From positions 1,426,001 to 1,490,000 of the forward strand of contig NZ_CP024903.1 in the NCBI RefSeq assembly GCF_003330765.1: DNA of 64,000 nucleotides. The letters are read 5' to 3'. Below are positions 16,003 through 25,403 of the stretch, in pieces. The notes below the pieces were generated by a model, which searched no databases, was not told where the DNA came from, and was given only the letters and a program-made list of their open reading frames with translations. The translations under genes were made by a program, and so were the position numbers. Positions within the stretch are counted from its first letter, which is position 1. Every line of letters starts with the position of its first letter. The stretch comes from Burkholderia pyrrocinia (GTDB taxonomy: Bacteria > Pseudomonadota > Gammaproteobacteria > Burkholderiales > Burkholderiaceae).

Positions 16003-17190
16003 TTACGCGTTCACCTGCGACGCGAAATCGGCCAGATACTGATCGGTGATCTTCTGGATCAGCGTGAGGTTTTCCAGCGGCGGCGTCGGCGTGTAGTCGT
16101 AATTGATCCTCGCCTTGCCGTCTTTCAGTGCAACGACGCCGTTCTGTTCCGCGTCGAACCACGCCGAGCCACCGATCAATCGCCCCTTCGTCACCAGCTC
16201 ACGCATTTTTGCGTTGATGCCCTCGATCACGTCGCGCGGCAGCGCCGGGACCATCACACCGTCGATCACGACCATCTGTGCTTCGGCCACCGTGTCGGCC
16301 AGAACCTGTGCCGTGCGCACATAGTTCTCGAACGCGAACAGCGGATCGTCGGACGCCGTGCGCGAGCCCCAGAATCGGAAACCGCTCCGATTGATCAGCG
16401 TCGTGACCTGATTCTCGTTCATCAAACCGGCATCGGTTGCCGGGTTTTGCAGATCCCACGAAACGGGCTTGCTGATCCCCTCGACGCCATTCACCGCGAC
16501 GTTGGAGAGTGTCTTGTGCCAGCCGATCTGCTGATCGATCTTTGCGCGTAGGCCGACTGCATATGCAACGGCGGGCACTTCGACCTCTTTCGACGTGGCG
16601 TCGTCCCACGCAACGAAGTCCGGCCAGATCACCATCACTTCGCGTTGACCGAATTTCTTCCGGTAGGCCACGGCCTCTTCCGGAGTGGCGACCAGTTCGC
16701 CCGTTTCGTTGCGCGCTGCGACGTACGCCATCGCGCGCAGCAGTTGCCCCGTGGACGCCAAGGCATTCGCGACCGGTTGCGTATCGAGCCCGGGCACGGC
16801 CAGAATCCGCGGCTTCACCTGCACGACGGACGGCGCCGATTCGAGCGCCTTGAGCCCGGTTTTCGTCCCGTCGGCGTTCACGGTGCCGACGATATTGGAC
16901 GTGGTTTCCGCCGAATCCTTGCCTTGCAGAACGCGCACGACGACGGTGAACGGGCGGGTCTGTTTCTGGATCGCATCGAGCGTCTTGTACAACGTGCCCT
17001 TGCGGCCAGCCTTGCCGAGCGCCGCTTGGACGTTCGTGAGCAGCACCGGCTTGTTCAGCGGAAACGTGACCGGGTCGGCATCGTCGCCGGTGCAGACGAC
17101 ACCAATAACGGCCGTCGAGATCGTCGTGATCGGACGGACGCCGGTGTTATCTTCGACGACGGATACGCCGTGGTGATAGTCCTGCGCCAT
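16003..17190 (-). CDS. FI: P2 gpFI-like tail sheath protein
   Basis: 395 residues (P2 gpFI is 396). MAQDYHHGVSVVEDNTGVRP is the typical start, with AVIGVVCTGDDAD, NRSGFRFWGSRTASDDPLF and a C-terminal IQKITDQYLADFASQVNA. gpFI forms the contractile sheath. The ATG at 17190 fits the family; the longer frame adds 17 residues without a ribosome-binding site. It opens the FI-FII-E-T-U-D block. Confidence 0.95.
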   Translation of the reverse strand: MAQDYHHGVSVVEDNTGVRPITTISTAVIGVVCTGDDADPVTFPLNKPVLLTNVQAALGKAGRKGTLYKTLDAIQKQTRPFTVVVRVLQGKDSAETTSNIVGTVNADGTKTGLKALESAPSVVQVKPRILAVPGLDTQPVANALASTGQLLRAMAYVAARNETGELVATPEEAVAYRKKFGQREVMVIWPDFVAWDDATSKEVEVPAVAYAVGLRAKIDQQIGWHKTLSNVAVNGVEGISKPVSWDLQNPATDAGLMNENQVTTLINRSGFRFWGSRTASDDPLFAFENYVRTAQVLADTVAEAQMVVIDGVMVPALPRDVIEGINAKMRELVTKGRLIGGSAWFDAEQNGVVALKDGKARINYDYTPTPPLENLTLIQKITDQYLADFASQVNA

Positions 17191-17257
17191 GATTGTTTTA
17201 CTCCCTTGATTTCGAATTGACGCGGCCCGGATCTGGACCACGTATCGGCGTTGCGCG

Positions 17258-17590
17258 TCAGTCGGCGATGATTTCGGCGCCCGAAAATGCGTAACGGTTC
17301 GTTGCGTATTGCTTCAACGTTGCGTCGCCGTCCTCGCCTTCCGGAACCGGTGAAACCAGCGCGGCTTCCACATACGCCTTCGGGTCTTTACCGGCTTTCG
17401 GCACGCCCTCGACACTCAGCATCGAATTTGCGAGCGGCGTGCGGTTTGCCCGCCGCGCTGCATCGTCGTAGAAGCTGGACATCTGTACGGACGTACTGTT
17501 GGCGGTGAAATTGATCGTCACCGAGTCGATGCGGTGAATGCTTGCAGGGGCGCCCGACTGTTCGACGGTGATTGCTTTCTTCAGGGTCAT
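17258..17590 (-). CDS. Prophage protein of unknown function between tail-fibre and sheath genes
   Basis: 110 residues (MTLKKAITVEQSGAPASIHR), beta-rich, no signal peptide. It contains NSTSVQMSSFYDDAARRANR and ends AFSGAEIIAD. Similar short proteins occur at this place in Burkholderia P2-like phages, but I know no function. The start at 17590 gives a compact protein; upstream residues in the long frame overlap the fibre assembly gene. Confidence 0.6.
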   Translation of the reverse strand: MTLKKAITVEQSGAPASIHRIDSVTINFTANSTSVQMSSFYDDAARRANRTPLANSMLSVEGVPKAGKDPKAYVEAALVSPVPEGEDGDATLKQYATNRYAFSGAEIIAD

Positions 17591-17640
17591 TGCTGGAATC
17601 TCCGATTGAGGTTCAATAAGTACTTCGACAACTGTCCGGC

Positions 17641-18066
17641 TCAAATAGGCGCAACCGGCCATACGACGTTCAGGGGGAATCCGGCCTGCTGCGGAACATC
17701 ACGCAGCGCGGCGCGGTACTTCCGAAGTGCGGTTTCTAGATCAGCGTCGCCAGAGTCGGCCGCACGCTCGACCAGCGGATCGACCTGCAACAGCAGCGCG
17801 TCGCGCTCGCGACGCACACGCGCGGCGGCGTCGATCACTTCGAATTCCGCCTGGAATTCCGGCCACCAATTCAACAGATCGTCCGGTGTCGGCTGCGGAA
17901 TATCGCGCGGCTCCCAGATCGGCACCCATGCCGATTTCGTTTGTTCGAGGGACTTCTCATCGACCGGGTGCGCGGGCCAATAATCTTTGCAGCGGACAAG
18001 CTGCGGGAATTTCTTCGACAGAATGAACGCCGCTTGCTCAACGGTGAGCATGAATTTGTTCGTCAT
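17641..18066 (-). CDS. Tail fibre assembly protein
   Basis: 141 residues. The C-terminal half (ERDALLLQVDPLVERAADSG, YRAALRDVPQQAGFP, VVWPVAPI) is the common signature of tail-fibre assembly chaperones of P2-like phages. It starts 1 codon inside the end of the fibre gene (4-bp overlap), so it is translated with it. It likely folds or trimerises the fibre tip. Confidence 0.82.
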   Translation of the reverse strand: MTNKFMLTVEQAAFILSKKFPQLVRCKDYWPAHPVDEKSLEQTKSAWVPIWEPRDIPQPTPDDLLNWWPEFQAEFEVIDAAARVRRERDALLLQVDPLVERAADSGDADLETALRKYRAALRDVPQQAGFPLNVVWPVAPI

Positions 18067-21000
18067 TGGTTTCTCAGAAGTACGCCGTAGACCACGATTG
18101 CATTGGCCGTACCGTTGCCGGGACCGCTCAGGCCGCACATGACCCACGGCGCAGGTAGTGCGCCGCCAAGGCGATCCACGGTGCCGAAATTGTTCACGCC
18201 GGAATCCCACTGCACGCGCGCGCCCGCACTGGCTCGTGCATTGATGTTTCCCCAGATATCGTCAATCTCAGCGCTCAAGAATCGGCCGCGCCAAGTCAGA
18301 TTCAGATTCCCGTCTGTCTGGAGAATCTGCGCGCCCCTCAGGTACAGCGTTCCCCAATCGTCTATCGAGAGCGTCGTGGAGTTGTATGCGTTGTTGATGA
18401 ATTCGACACCGCCGCCGTCGCGGGCGCGCATGTACGTCCACGAGTCGAAACCCGGTCGGTTGTTTCGAAGGCCGATATCGGCCTGCCAGCCCGCACGCGT
18501 TACGCGGGGCCGATCGCGGAATTCAGGAGCCGCATTGAAGTACGTGGCCGACCCGAACTCGACCCGGTTGTCGCTGTTCCATACCGTGATCGGGTTTGCC
18601 TGCCACGAGCCGTCCGCTTTCATGGTTGCCCATGCCGAATAGCCGCCGCCCGACATCGTGCCGTGAAGCCACGCTTGCGCCGTACCATCTGCGCGCACGA
18701 GAACGATGCCCTTGGCATCAGTCGTGTTCGGTTGCTTGACACGAAGATCGTTCGTCATCGTGTCACCGGCCTTGTTCACCTTCGCGTTTGGGTCGAAATT
18801 GCCGTTGTCGAACGGGATTAGCCCGCCCGCCCATGTCGGACGCTTTGCGAGCGAGACAACCTGCGAACCACGGGAAACGTCCAGCACTTTTGACTGTGTC
18901 GTGCCGTCGTCGGCCCACGCAGTCATTGCGAAATCGTCGGTGTCCGTTTTGCCAATGGCGAAGCGTGTCTTCGTGCTGTTCTTGAAATAGACGGTCGCCC
19001 ACGACGATCCGCCATCGACAGCGAATCCAAGTCCACGTACAAGACCCGCCGCGTTGAGAATTGAGCCATCGTCAACAGCGCCGCCGACCAGCACGCGCCC
19101 GCCGTTCTGCATAAGCGTCATGTTCCCGACGGCAGACCCATTTCCGCGCGTGACCGAAAGCGCGTTCTGTGATGCGGAATACGCGTCGTTCACCGTACGA
19201 ATGGAAAGCACGCCGTCCGGGGCATGCAGGAATTCCCACTGCCTCTGATCGGTCGCACCGCCTTCACGACGCATGATGATCGACGTTTGCCCCGCGCCAG
19301 AACCGTTCGATGCGACAAGCGCACCAACACCGCTCGACGCCTTGATCGGGCCATTCGCCTGCACTACCGCGCTACTGCCGTCCTCGCCAGTCGCACCGAC
19401 GACGAGTTTCCCGCTTGGGGTAACGCGCGCGCGTTCGGTCCCGCCTGCGCTGAACGTGAGCGCGCCCGCGCCGATCGTGGAACTGCCGTAGATACCGATG
19501 TTCGGTCCGTTGGCTCCCTTGTAGATGCCGATCAGCCCCGCGTCGCCTACGCCCTGACTGTTGATGAAGTAGTTTGCCGCGCGCACGCTGCCGGACACCT
19601 GCGCCGTGTTCGAACCGTCATCGGCCGTCGGCCCCATCACCACCCGGCCGCTATTGGGCGCGAGTGCAATGCTCTGGATCACGTTGCTATTGGCCTGCCG
19701 AACGACGTTGATCCACGGGACGCCAGAAGTCCATCCATCGGTAACAGCCCGGCCTTGAAAAATGCCGTCGCCTGCTTTGAAGTCCCATACCTTCATGTCC
19801 GCCGCTGACGTTGCGGACTTGAAAACGATCGTGCCCCCGCCATTGTTCCCGAGCAACACGCCAGAACCCATTGCGGCAAGTCCGTTCCCAGGTGCCGCAC
19901 CCGTGAATGACGCGGCACCGCCGACTTGCAGTGCGCTGTAGAAGTCATCGGGCGTTCCGCCGATCAACACACGATTCGTCGCGCCTGCGACAAACCGCAT
20001 CGTTTCCTTCGCGTTGTTCGCGACCGCAAACACACCATCGGCAATATGAAAAAAGCCGGTGTCCGGTGCGCCGTCGTTGACAAACGAAATGCCGGGTTTG
20101 TCCACGGTGCCTTCGGCCGCAAGAATCTGCCCGGACATCGTGAAGCCGGTCGTCTGCGCCGGGTTCGGCAAATTCCCGGCGTGCCACACGTCTTTGCCGT
20201 TGACGTGCAGATTTTTGCGCGTGAAGTTGAGCGCGAACATCGCGCCGTTCGATGGGAGGTAAAACCCCGCCTCAGAAGCGCTACCAAAGAAGTACCCGCC
20301 GCTCGGGCCGATGATGGCGCGCCCCTCATTGCCGCCATTGCTGACGTTGAGCATGCCCTTGACGTTCAACTGTCCGCCGACGAATGTCCCAACGCCGCTA
20401 TCGTCCAGCATCACGGCACCCGTAGCGACGTTGATCGTGAACGGTCGAAAGGCGTTCCACGATGCGCTCGGATCGCTTGTGTTGGTCAGCAGAAAATAGA
20501 AATTCGAACCATCGTTGCGCAGCAGCACATCGCGGCCGTTCCGTAGTCGGATATTGGCGCCGCCAGCGTCTAGACCCGACGAGGTGATGCCGCCGGAGAA
20601 CGTGCCATCACCCGCGACCTGCAATTTCGTCGCGCCGTCGTCGTCCCGATTGCCGACGACGACCCGGCCGCCGTACGTGATCCGCATCGCGCGGATCTGA
20701 TTGGCGTCGCTATTCGCATCGTTCGGCGTGCGATTGATCCAGAAATCCAGATATTCACGGCCCCACGTTCCGGCGTCATATCCGGAACGGATCGACGCGA
20801 CGAACCGCGCATTGGTGTCCACCGTGCCCGCCGCAAACGTGCCGTGAAAGCGAATTTTCGCATCGCGGTTGAGCGCACCGGACGCAGCGGCGACGGCGAG
20901 CTGCGCGTCCTGATCGCTCGGCGCCGACGTGACGCTAACCGGGCCGGTCAGCTTCGGGCGAATGAGGGGCGCATACCATGCGGCGGCGGTCTTTGGCGTG

Positions 21001-21506
21001 AGTGAGCGCAGCGCATCTTTGCCTTCGTTGACCTCCTCCTGTGTCGCCAGTTCGATGACGCCCTGCACCGTTTCCGATGCAGGCGGATTCAGGAACGACG
21101 CGTCGCCGAAAACGAGTTTCGTCGCATCGATCGACACAAACTGCATGTCGGACGCCAGCATCAGGTAAGCGGCGGGCGACTTCTCCATGATCGGGGTACT
21201 CTGCACGTACACGGCCGCCAGCACGCCGCTTTCGAGATAGAGCCCGTACCCGTACAACGAGTATTGATCGCTCGTCGTGTCCTGAATCGTGACGTGGATC
21301 GTGTCTTTCGCAACGTTCTTGCCGCCGAACGTGTTCACGCGCTTGCGCTCGTTCGGCATGACCGTCATCGCCGGATCGAACACGAATGCGCCGGTACACA
21401 GACCGATTTCGGTCACGCGATGCTCGTTCGTCCCCGTGTTGCCTTGCGCCACCAGCGCAGCGCGTCCGGCATCGGTTACTCGAATGAAATTCCCTGCCAT
21501 GTTCAT
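18063..21506 (-). CDS. H: Tail fibre protein (P2 gpH-like)
   Basis: 1147 residues. The N-terminal ~160 residues (GNFIRVTDAGRAALVAQGN, TIHVTIQDTTSDQYSLYGYG) are the baseplate-attachment part of gpH-type fibres; then comes the motif VQGVIELATQEEVNEGKDALRSLTPKT split over residues 147-173. The shaft holds at least five copies of a short beta motif of the form G-R-V-x-h-G-x3-D-D-G. The C-terminus is the receptor-binding tip with no family I can name. Fibres decide host range. ATG at 21506 overlaps the stop of I (ATGA); a second ATG lies two codons on. Confidence 0.9.
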   Translation of the reverse strand: MNMAGNFIRVTDAGRAALVAQGNTGTNEHRVTEIGLCTGAFVFDPAMTVMPNERKRVNTFGGKNVAKDTIHVTIQDTTSDQYSLYGYGLYLESGVLAAVYVQSTPIMEKSPAAYLMLASDMQFVSIDATKLVFGDASFLNPPASETVQGVIELATQEEVNEGKDALRSLTPKTAAAWYAPLIRPKLTGPVSVTSAPSDQDAQLAVAAASGALNRDAKIRFHGTFAAGTVDTNARFVASIRSGYDAGTWGREYLDFWINRTPNDANSDANQIRAMRITYGGRVVVGNRDDDGATKLQVAGDGTFSGGITSSGLDAGGANIRLRNGRDVLLRNDGSNFYFLLTNTSDPSASWNAFRPFTINVATGAVMLDDSGVGTFVGGQLNVKGMLNVSNGGNEGRAIIGPSGGYFFGSASEAGFYLPSNGAMFALNFTRKNLHVNGKDVWHAGNLPNPAQTTGFTMSGQILAAEGTVDKPGISFVNDGAPDTGFFHIADGVFAVANNAKETMRFVAGATNRVLIGGTPDDFYSALQVGGAASFTGAAPGNGLAAMGSGVLLGNNGGGTIVFKSATSAADMKVWDFKAGDGIFQGRAVTDGWTSGVPWINVVRQANSNVIQSIALAPNSGRVVMGPTADDGSNTAQVSGSVRAANYFINSQGVGDAGLIGIYKGANGPNIGIYGSSTIGAGALTFSAGGTERARVTPSGKLVVGATGEDGSSAVVQANGPIKASSGVGALVASNGSGAGQTSIIMRREGGATDQRQWEFLHAPDGVLSIRTVNDAYSASQNALSVTRGNGSAVGNMTLMQNGGRVLVGGAVDDGSILNAAGLVRGLGFAVDGGSSWATVYFKNSTKTRFAIGKTDTDDFAMTAWADDGTTQSKVLDVSRGSQVVSLAKRPTWAGGLIPFDNGNFDPNAKVNKAGDTMTNDLRVKQPNTTDAKGIVLVRADGTAQAWLHGTMSGGGYSAWATMKADGSWQANPITVWNSDNRVEFGSATYFNAAPEFRDRPRVTRAGWQADIGLRNNRPGFDSWTYMRARDGGGVEFINNAYNSTTLSIDDWGTLYLRGAQILQTDGNLNLTWRGRFLSAEIDDIWGNINARASAGARVQWDSGVNNFGTVDRLGGALPAPWVMCGLSGPGNGTANAIVVYGVLLRNQ

Positions 21507-22048
21507 TGTTCCGTCAACGTCAGACGACGATAGAGCGCGGCCTGTCCGCCAGCGCCGACACCGATCGAGCCGCTAAGAGCGAACCCCTGCGTGAAGGTGT
21601 AGTGGGCGCGGACAGGCTTCGCGCGATCCACTTCCGCGAGAATGTCGGCGATATACGATGCGGTCGGTGGGTTGCCGTCCTGTGCCGCGACCGTCATCAC
21701 CATGTCAAAGGTGTACGGCGTGCCCGCCGGTTCGTGCTCGAACCATTCGCGCATGACGATGTTCCCGCCGAAACTTTCGACCACTTCGCGGACAGCCGCG
21801 GCCGTGCCGTTCTTCCGCGCGATCGGGATAGCGGCCTTCACGCGGGCGCGCTTGATACGCTCGGGCCAATCGTCTTTCCACGTCACAACGCCCAAGTGCC
21901 ACGCGAGCCACGGCAGCAGATCGAGCCGAATCGTGTCCGGGTTCATCAGGTCGCGGATCGGCACCGGCACCTCGCCGAGCCGCGCATTCGCAGCCGCGAT
22001 TGCACGCAGGAGCGGCGACGCATTCGGCGGCAGCAGATCACCCGCCAT
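21503..22048 (-). CDS. I: P2 gpI-like baseplate/tail protein
   Basis: 181 residues, MAGDLLPPNASPLLRAIAAA, with PDTIRLDLLPWLAWHLGVV and ARKNGTAAAVREVVESFGG, the hallmark of tail protein I. It is a wedge component linking the fibre to the baseplate. It overlaps the end of J by 11 bp, which supports the start chosen at 22048. Confidence 0.92.
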   Translation of the reverse strand: MAGDLLPPNASPLLRAIAAANARLGEVPVPIRDLMNPDTIRLDLLPWLAWHLGVVTWKDDWPERIKRARVKAAIPIARKNGTAAAVREVVESFGGNIVMREWFEHEPAGTPYTFDMVMTVAAQDGNPPTASYIADILAEVDRAKPVRAHYTFTQGFALSGSIGVGAGGQAALYRRLTLTEQ

Positions 22049-22946
22049 AGACGCCTCCCAGAGTGATCTTGACGGCCCGACAGTACGGCGCCTGCGTGGC
22101 GGAAATCTCGACGTCTGCAATCGGCGCGTTCAGCTTCACACGCTCGACGCCGTTCACGTGCAACGCAGCGTAGATGCCGGACAACGTGACCTCACGGCCG
22201 TTACGGTGCGTTTCAGAGACGTAGGCAGCGAGCTTCGCGGCAGCCTCTTTCAGTACGACACTCGAATCCGGCCCGGGGAATGTGAACAGCACCGCATCGA
22301 CCTCGTAACCGACGATCGTTGCACCACGCACCGTCACCTTGTCAGTGAGGGGGCGCACGTCGTCCGCACGAAGCGCCGCCGTCACGGCGTCGATCACCTC
22401 TTTGGACGGCGTGCCGTCGCCGTCGCGCGACAAGACCGTCACCAGCACTTCACCGGGCGCCGGGCTCGTCGCCGATGCGTCGAGCACTGAGCCATGCGCC
22501 GCAAGCGCGTGCGAACGATATGCGCCCTCCGGACCCGCGACGGAATAGCCCTGCGGTGCCAACTGCGTGCGGTAACGCAGATCGGTGTTGCCTTCCATCA
22601 CGGCCGGGGTACCGGCTTCCGGATCTGCGGGCGTGATTTCCAGACGCTTGACACCGAGCAGCGCGGCCAGTTGATCAAGATCGCCGTCCATCGCGAACGC
22701 CAGCATGACCGCACGCGCTGCGTCGTTCACGCGTTGCCGCAGATACATTTCGCGATAGACGCTTTCTTGCAACATGATCGTGATCGGTTCCGATTCCAGT
22801 TCGAGCGCCGCCGCCACTTCTGCGCGACGGTCGTCCGGTACGAGCGAAAGCAACCCGGCCTTACGCTCCGCGAGCATTGCCTCAAAATCGATTTCCTCGA
22901 CAACATCGGGTGCGGGCAGGCGCGACAGATCGATCGGCGTACTCAT
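22038..22946 (-). CDS. J: P2 gpJ-like baseplate assembly protein
   Basis: 302 residues, MSTPIDLSRLPAPDVVEEID, with LRQRVNDAARAVMLAFAMDGDL and EVLVTVLSRDGDGTPS, matching baseplate J (gp47-like wedge protein). It overlaps W by 4 bp (ATGA) and I by 11 bp in the V-W-J-I-H operon. Confidence 0.94.
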   Translation of the reverse strand: MSTPIDLSRLPAPDVVEEIDFEAMLAERKAGLLSLVPDDRRAEVAAALELESEPITIMLQESVYREMYLRQRVNDAARAVMLAFAMDGDLDQLAALLGVKRLEITPADPEAGTPAVMEGNTDLRYRTQLAPQGYSVAGPEGAYRSHALAAHGSVLDASATSPAPGEVLVTVLSRDGDGTPSKEVIDAVTAALRADDVRPLTDKVTVRGATIVGYEVDAVLFTFPGPDSSVVLKEAAAKLAAYVSETHRNGREVTLSGIYAALHVNGVERVKLNAPIADVEISATQAPYCRAVKITLGGVYGG

Positions 22947-23317
22947 GCTCCGATGCCCTCGACCGAAACCGACGTTCGGAAGTCAACAGAAGCACCGCGC
23001 ACCGTCGTATAGCCTTCCACGATGACCGGCAACGTTCCGGCCGCGAATTCGCCGGACGTGATCGCGTCCTGATCAATCGAGACACGCGTGAGCGTCAACC
23101 GAGGCTCCCACCGCATCAACGCGGTTGCGACGGCCGCATACACCTGCGTGAGTACGCGCTGATTGCCGGGCGCGTCGATCTGGTCCGGCAGGTCCGAGCC
23201 GAACAGGCGCCGCTTCACGCGCGTGCGCAACGGCGTTGAAAAGATGACCGCGATCGACTGTCGCAGGTGATCCACACCTTCAACGTATCGCCCGGTCTGT
23301 GCGTTCATGCCGATCAT
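22943..23317 (-). CDS. W: P2 gpW-like baseplate wedge protein (gp25 family)
   Basis: 124 residues. GVDHLRQSIAVIFSTPLRTR and MRWEPRLTLTRVSID are the gp25-like signature shared with T6SS TssE. The ATG at 23317 follows GGGGGCG; a GTG at 23320 is directly before it. It overlaps the stop of V. Confidence 0.92.
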   Translation of the reverse strand: MIGMNAQTGRYVEGVDHLRQSIAVIFSTPLRTRVKRRLFGSDLPDQIDAPGNQRVLTQVYAAVATALMRWEPRLTLTRVSIDQDAITSGEFAAGTLPVIVEGYTTVRGASVDFRTSVSVEGIGA

Positions 23318-24033
23318 CACGCCCCCGCGAGCGGCGGCGACACGAGCGCGAATTCGCCCTTCGCTTGGTGCGGGTGGAATCTGAGGCTGATGTCGCCAGC
23401 CTTTACGTCGTCCGTGAAATGGGCCGAGCCGTGGATCTGCATAACAGGACCCGAACCGCCCTCACCGGCTTCGCCGGTCGCGCCGCTCAGGAACGTGAAC
23501 GGCCCTTCGACCGTGAGTGCGCCTTTGCATGTCGTCTGCGGTGCGTCGAGCGTGACAGTTTCCGCCTTGACCGTCGCGGCCTTGGTTTCGATCAGCACGG
23601 ACGCGGGCGCGGCGAAATGGATCGTGGCACCTTCCGGCAAAGCAACCGTGAGCGCGTGGCTCGCGTCGTCATAGACGATCCGGCCGCCGTCGGCGAACAC
23701 GATCATGTGCTCGCTCGGGCTCGTGCTCGGCGCGGGATAGTCGTCGGCATACTCGGCGCCGGACACAACGCCTTGCGACGGATCACCGCCCGGGCAGTCG
23801 ATCACCACCGGCTCGCCGATGCTCGGTGCACTCCATGTGCGGACCTTGCCCGCACGCGTGGCTTTCCACGGAAGCCAGTTCGTCGTCAACCCTTCGCCGT
23901 CGGTGTCAGGATCGCCGACGGCAACGCGGCACCGGGGCGCGGTCGGGTCGGCCAGATCGAGCGCGACCACGCGGCCGCGCAAAATCCCGTTCCGCTGTTG
24001 TCGCTGTGCTTCGTTCGTCTGTGCCTGTCCCAC
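23317..24033 (-). CDS. V: P2 gpV-like baseplate spike protein
   Basis: 238 residues, GTG start. An OB-fold N-terminal part (LRGRVVALDLADPTAPRCRV, SIGEPVVIDCPGGD) is followed by a beta-helical spike (HALTVALPEGATIHFAAPAS) ending in an H-x-H-rich tip (SLRFHPHQAKG). gpV is the membrane-piercing spike, homologous to the C-terminal part of VgrG. It opens the V-W-J-I-H operon, with a promoter region upstream. Confidence 0.93.
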   Translation of the reverse strand: MGQAQTNEAQRQQRNGILRGRVVALDLADPTAPRCRVAVGDPDTDGEGLTTNWLPWKATRAGKVRTWSAPSIGEPVVIDCPGGDPSQGVVSGAEYADDYPAPSTSPSEHMIVFADGGRIVYDDASHALTVALPEGATIHFAAPASVLIETKAATVKAETVTLDAPQTTCKGALTVEGPFTFLSGATGEAGEGGSGPVMQIHGSAHFTDDVKAGDISLRFHPHQAKGEFALVSPPLAGA

Positions 24034-24107
24034 GTGTGCCTCACCGTTGTATCAATCGATACGCCCATCGTGCCGCGCGCGCGATCGACAGGCGAGCGAC
24101 GGCGCCA

Positions 24108-24125
24108 CGGCTCAGGCCGGGTACA
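24108..24125 (-). promoter_or_regulatory. Possible late promoter half-site upstream of V
   Basis: The 133 bp between V and S contain CAGGCCGGGTACA, identical over 13 bp to the right part of the TGT-N12-ACA site between O and P (30551-30568). Only one half of the dyad (ACA) is kept. Read leftward its centre is about 55 bp before a start point that would leave a short leader for V, which fits P2 late promoters. Confidence 0.4.
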
Positions 24126-24166
24126 AAATCAGCGAGGGAAAGGTGACGGACGCGCGCGACCGCGCG

Positions 24167-24640
24167 TCAGCGAGAGGAAAGGTGTTTGAGGTAGTGGTCG
24201 CGAATCATGCCGCGCTCGGGCTCTGTGAAGCCGAGCAGCACACGGCGGGGATACCGGTATTCCGGGCCGCCCGGCGCCACCGGGGCACGCTCGCCGTGTT
24301 GGTGGACGGCTGCAATCTGCGCGACGCGCCCGGCAAATCCGACGGTGCCGCCGTCAGCCGTCGCCGCGATCGTCATAAACCGCGTCGTGCGCAGCTTCAT
24401 GAACATGGCCTGCCGCCTGATCCGGCCCGCGCTGGCGCGCGCAGGCGGGCGTTTGCCCGATGCACGCTTTCGCGGTTCGAACGGCGTTCCGTCCGGGTTC
24501 GTCTGCTTCGCGATGCGGGCCGCCTGACTGCGCCGCAGATCGCGCACGATGGCGCGCAGCACGCCGCGCCGTTGCGCGGGCGTGAGCTTCGCGAGCAGTT
24601 CGCCCACCCACGAATCGAGTGCCGTTAGATTGTCCGTCAC
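24167..24640 (-). CDS. S: P2 gpS-like tail completion protein (virion morphogenesis)
   Basis: 157 residues, MTDNLTALDSWVGELLAKLT, with LRRSQAARIAKQTNPDGTPF, the classic phage virion morphogenesis motif, and the C-terminal RRVLLGFTEPERGMIRDHYL. gpS helps finish the tail end that joins the head. It overlaps R by 4 bp. Confidence 0.93.
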   Translation of the reverse strand: MTDNLTALDSWVGELLAKLTPAQRRGVLRAIVRDLRRSQAARIAKQTNPDGTPFEPRKRASGKRPPARASAGRIRRQAMFMKLRTTRFMTIAATADGGTVGFAGRVAQIAAVHQHGERAPVAPGGPEYRYPRRVLLGFTEPERGMIRDHYLKHLSSR

Positions 24641-25113
24641 CGTCTGCGCGCTTGGAGAATTGTTTCAACCGGGTCGAGCAGCCATACGGCCGAGTCAACA
24701 TCAGCGTTCCCCGGCGCGCTGTCGTCCACGGACGCATACGACCGCGTACCGTCGCCCGCCACCTTCACCACGACGTTTTCTGTCAGGGGGACGCGGATCG
24801 ACAGATCGACGGCGCCATTGTTCAACACGTCCGCTTCGAACGTGATGCCGTTCTGCCGGGTGTCCGGGTTCTGCACGATATCCGGCTGATTGCGCTTCGC
24901 CCATTCGGTAATGTCGCCCATGAGCGCGAACGTCGATCCGGCGAAATCGAGCAGCACAATGCGCGCCACGTAGCGAATTACGTACGACTGCGCGCGCGAC
25001 GCGTTCGATTCGATCACGCCCTCATCAACGAACACGAGCAGCCGATCGGGGTTTTCGGGCAGGTACGCAACCGCGCCCGTGATCGCGGCGCGCAACGAAT
25101 CGAGCTTTTTCAC
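24637..25113 (-). CDS. R: P2 gpR-like tail completion protein
   Basis: 158 residues. The family begins KKLDSLRAAITGAVAYLPENPDRL (residues 2-25), here after a GTG start at 25113; the longer frame upstream is the overlapping Rz1 region. WLLDPVETILQARR near the end also fits. It sits between the lysis genes and S, as in P2, and overlaps Rz1 by 4 bp. Confidence 0.9.
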   Translation of the reverse strand: MKKLDSLRAAITGAVAYLPENPDRLLVFVDEGVIESNASRAQSYVIRYVARIVLLDFAGSTFALMGDITEWAKRNQPDIVQNPDTRQNGITFEADVLNNGAVDLSIRVPLTENVVVKVAGDGTRSYASVDDSAPGNADVDSAVWLLDPVETILQARRR

Positions 25114-25403
25114 CGTGCGTCGCCCGGATCTGCGACGGTCGCCGCGCGCTCGGCGCGTGCCTGGCAGGCGGCGATCGCATCGACCGTCGCCGCGCACTGC
25201 GCCCATGCAGCCTTCGTCATCAGCAGGGCCGCATTCATGTCACGGTTCGTTTGCGGCGCCATCGCAGGCAACGCGCACCGCGTTACCGGCTGGCATGCGT
25301 TGAAGGTAATCACAGGCGCCGGTGAGATCGGGGCTTGCTTGCAGGCGGGCAATGTCAGCAGGCAGGACAGTATCAGCCCATGCGCGAGATTCGGGCGTTT
25401 CAT
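25110..25403 (-). CDS. lysC: Outer-membrane spanin lipoprotein (Rz1/LysC)
   Basis: 97 residues with a lipoprotein signal: MKRPNLAHGLILSCLLTLPA followed by the lipid-carrying Cys of the LPAC lipobox (about residue 21). The mature part is rich in proline and alanine. Its first half is encoded inside the Rz gene in another frame, the normal Rz/Rz1 arrangement. Together with Rz it fuses the two membranes at the end of lysis. Confidence 0.85.
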   Translation of the reverse strand: MKRPNLAHGLILSCLLTLPACKQAPISPAPVITFNACQPVTRCALPAMAPQTNRDMNAALLMTKAAWAQCAATVDAIAACQARAERAATVADPGDAR

